NCBI GenBank assembly: GCA_002049455.2
Contig: KV919032.1
Span: forward strand, 43,875-107,874
Reading direction: 5' to 3'
DNA: 64,000 bases
Source: Porphyra umbilicalis
Taxonomy: Eukaryota; Rhodophyta; Bangiophyceae; Bangiales; Bangiaceae
The notes beneath the pieces were generated by a model. That model worked only from the letters and a program-made list of their open reading frames with translations, searched no databases and was not told the DNA's origin. Positions 61,360 to 64,000 of the stretch are shown piece by piece (within the stretch, counting starts at the first letter, position 1; each line of letters opens with the position of its first letter). The translations under genes were made by a program, and so were the position numbers.

Positions 61360-64000
61360 CTAGCTAGTCCTCGACACCTCTCGCTTGGCGCAATCAGGGC
61401 GAATGCCCGCGAAGGGATCCGCATCGTCATGGCATTGCTCATGCAAGCCGAATGCATCGGCGTGGCGTTGAATTTTGCTCACCACAGTTGGGATCATGGG
61501 GAAAGTTTGGTGTTGAACTTGTACGTTTGCAAGTTTTGGGACGGAGCTCAATTGCGGCCGGATTGATGGACTTACACGAAACACTACAGCTCCAAACTCT
61601 TCCACTTGCCGAGAGAGCTTACGAATTAAGTACGGAAGGCCGTCGGGTGGCAAGTCGTTCACGTGAATGATGGGAGCCGAGAGAGCCACGCATCGCTGAG
61701 TTGGCCCGTCCATGCGCGCCGTCGCGTCAGCGGCCTTCTTCGCGTCAGCGGCCACCTCCACGGCCGCAGCACCCGCCGCGGCTGACGCCGCTCTGGCACG
61801 CCGTCCGTGCCGCCCGCCGCGCATCTGCGCATGCACTATGCGGCGACCACCTCCATCTCCATTGCCACCGCTGCCGCCTTCGAGGCCGACCCCTCGTCCC
61901 GCTTCCGCTCGTTCCCCACCCACGCCAGGGACGTTGCCACCTGCCCCGACACGCTCTTGCTGCGCGCTGCCCCCTCCATGGAGCGGCAACATGACACCGG
62001 CAGAATCCCTCTGTGCTCGTGACACACTGTTAGGTGGCCGAGCTGGTGCAGGAGCGCTCAAACCAATCCTGCCACCTCTCCTGCCACCTCTTGCGGTGCC
62101 ACCACGACCGCAACGGCCATCTTGCTCGTGCTGCGGAGCGTCCACAAGTGAATCCGTGCTGCTGTAGCTGTCCGTGCTCGCCTGACAGCGTCGGGGGTTG
62201 CTTCTAGCAGATGGCCGTCGACCGAGGCGAGCGCGGCGTGTCGGTGGCGTTTGCGTGCGTGCTGCATACGATGATGAACCACGTCCACTCGGCCGGGGCG
62301 CGCCAGCAACTTTGTTATCTTTTTCTTGACGGTTCGCCGCCTGGTTGCTCAATTTTCGTTCGGCAGCGACGTCCACAGCAGCTTGTAAGCGCCCCACCCG
62401 TGGGTCGAGTATCTTGGACGCGTCAGCCGCGCGAAACAAGGCTGCAACGTACTGTCCCCTGCTCATAGAAGGTGTGCTTGACGGAACGACTGTCTCACCA
62501 CCTGTGCGGGGCTGTCTGGCTTGTCCACGCGTCATGGCCACACGAGGAGAGCGACCCGCCACGGAGTGGCCCGCCAGCGGCCCAGCGCTGTCGCTGTCAG
62601 AGACGGCATTGGCGTCAGCGGCGCGTTGCAGCTGCTCACGATACGAACGACCACTACCGCGGGAGGAGCTCCTCCGGCGCGCGTCAGCAGAGACGTGTCC
62701 GTTGCCGTCACGGCCGCGAATGCCAGACGCTTCGCCCGACTCAGCATTGTCGGCATTGTCTACGCGTCGTCCCCCACCGCCCACCGTACCTTCGTCCCAA
62801 TCGTGCTTTCCCTGCCCATCGCTGTCGTCGTCGTCACCGCGGTTGTTTCTCGCCCCGTCTAAGGGGCTGCGGCACATCGCGCGGCCAGGCTCCGCAGCGG
62901 TGGCCCGGCGACGTGCACTCCGACCTCGTCCCTGACCGTTGTCGCCGTCAGGTAGGTGGTCCGCGAACGAATCGTGGTCTTGGTTGCGTTTTCTGGACGG
63001 GCCGCTCCAACCGAGCAGCAAATACCCCTGCATTGTCGGGATGGACGACGCGGGCCCGTGGCGATGAGCAAGGAGAAGGCCGCGCGTGTACTCCCGCATA
63101 CCCCTTGCGGTCAACACACTATCCCATTCCTCCCTTCCTCCGTGCATGAGAGAGACCTTGTGCTCTTCTGCAGTGGATAGTAGAAAGAAGACATGCGCCA
63201 GCATCGTCGAGCCAGTCAAATGCAGATCCATTTCCCAAGCCCCATCACCAAGATCAATGGGGGTGAGCAGCGTCCGAACAACGTGCCTCCGCGACTGCAA
63301 AGACGCCGTTGTCGTGGGCAGCCCGTGCGCGAGGCACGACGCAATCGTAACAACGTCTTGCAGGCGCCGCACGGACTGGCTACGGAGACCCGCGCCCCGA
63401 GACGCCGGGTCAGCGACTATGCCGAGGAGAGCTGGCTGCGTTGCTCGCTGCTGCGTACCCGTGCGGCACCGCTTGGCTTCGAACATGTGGCTGTTGAGAG
63501 CCTCGGGAAATCCCAGCATGACGAGCGCGCACCACTCGTTGCCCTCAAGGATGGGCACTACCAGTGTCCTCGAACGTAATCCATCGGCGGCAACTAGCGC
63601 CCTGGCAGCGTCCATTGTTCGACCGCTTGTGTCCACTTCATGCTGAAATAAAGACCGCGAGCAGGGGCGCCTGCAGCAAGAAACGTCCGACCAAAACGAG
63701 CTCAGAACTGCTGTGGCATACTTGGGCGAGGCCGGGTTTGATACCTTGCTCTGAAACCACAGCAGCAGCGCATCGACAAGCGGCTGCGTCCACCCGGCCA
63801 GCTCGGTCCCCGTTGATACCCACACGAGGTCCTCTGCCACAAGAACCGATCGTCCGACAGCGCCCGGTGGAAAGCTAAATGGTGCGTCCAGGGGAGGAGT
63901 GAGACGACGAGGCGGCAGCAATGGTCCGGTACGTACGTTATGAGTGGCCTCAGGACGTCCGTCGTCGGCACTCACCGGGCGAGCAGCACTAACATCAGTT
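61360..64000 (-). pseudogene. Ulp1-like and JmjN region upstream of the JmjC domain, 5' end beyond window
   Basis: The frame is open to the right edge, so the start lies outside. An N-terminal C48-like region reads VWVSTGTELAGWTQPLVDAL, then TLVVPILEGNEWCALVMLGF (Glu-Trp in place of the catalytic His-Trp) and MDLHLTGSTMLAHVFFLL (no Cys), so the catalytic residues appear lost. A long Arg/Gly/Ser-rich linker follows (about 62950-61800). Then comes a JmjN-like segment, HVNDLPPDGLPYLIRKLSRQ and VEEFGAVVFRVSPSIRP, as found before JmjC in KDM4/KDM5. The frame ends at TAG 61360-61362, beyond which the JmjC part continues without a frame change. The TAG is most simply a nonsense mutation in one Ulp1-JmjN-JmjC-zinc-finger gene. 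Confidence 0.58.

Noticed and set aside
56433-61362. Alternative genetic code in which TAG/TGA are sense codons
   Set aside because: TAG and TGA end other genes here at sensible places (LRR, methyltransferase-SET and kinase with TAG; C48 protease and glutaredoxin with TGA), so nonsense mutations are simpler.
1-64000. Giant virus (pandoravirus-like) genome
   Set aside because: Gene density is too low, spliceosomal introns and many MITEs are present, and CPSF6-, JmjC- and Tnp2-type genes point to a cellular eukaryote; a viral origin of parts of 1-28 kb is not excluded.

Overview
The window looks like nuclear DNA of a very GC-rich, intron-poor unicellular eukaryote (an alga or another protist). 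I cannot name the species. The evidence is eukaryotic: a CPSF6-like gene with two GT-AG introns (one acceptor preceded by CTAAT), TATA boxes in front of several genes, ATAD2/Yta7-type double AAA ATPases, a CMGC kinase, JmjN/JmjC and SET domains, a Tnp2 (CACTA-type) transposase remnant and at least eight small inverted-repeat elements. A large DNA virus was considered because of the Fanzor, ParB-like and ankyrin genes. The low gene density, the introns and the transposon load argue against it, although virus-derived or mobile-element-derived stretches remain possible.

Region 1 (1-28.2 kb) is a set of mostly intronless genes. On the minus strand are a Fanzor-like RuvC nuclease running off the left edge, a leucine-rich-repeat protein, a small basic-motif protein, a Ulp1/C48 protease and a ParB-like protein. 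On the plus strand are a methyltransferase-SET fusion and two tandem ATAD2-like ATPases. Several have a TATA box 140-240 bp upstream of the ATG, often in the form CCTATAAAA. Four tandem-repeat arrays lie between these genes. They are different from one another but share one structured core: a TTGA-centred hairpin enclosed by AAAACC/GGTTTT, followed by a second hairpin whose stem covaries. A separate 5 x 123-bp array carries a BRE-like motif plus TATAAAAG in every unit.

Region 2 (28.2-50 kb) holds ordinary cellular genes: an unrecognised helical protein, the CPSF6-like mRNA 3'-end factor, a membrane-anchored glutaredoxin, a CMGC kinase, a NodU/CmcH-type carbamoyltransferase and a long ankyrin protein with about ten nearly identical repeats. 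AT-richer spacers between them contain MITEs and other inverted-repeat elements.

Region 3 (50-64 kb) is less GC-rich and looks like a decaying large DNA transposon or transposon cluster. A Ulp1-like/ankyrin gene and a Tnp2-like transposase start divergently from overlapping ATGs. A Ulp1-like + JmjN + JmjC + zinc-finger gene converges on the transposase. The transposase and the JmjC gene carry in-frame stops and insertions.

Two kinds of damage must be kept apart. In regions 1 and 2 the reading frame slips at G/C homopolymer runs, usually as if one base were missing, which suggests consensus errors. In region 3 the lesions are nonsense codons and insertions with target duplications, which look like real decay.
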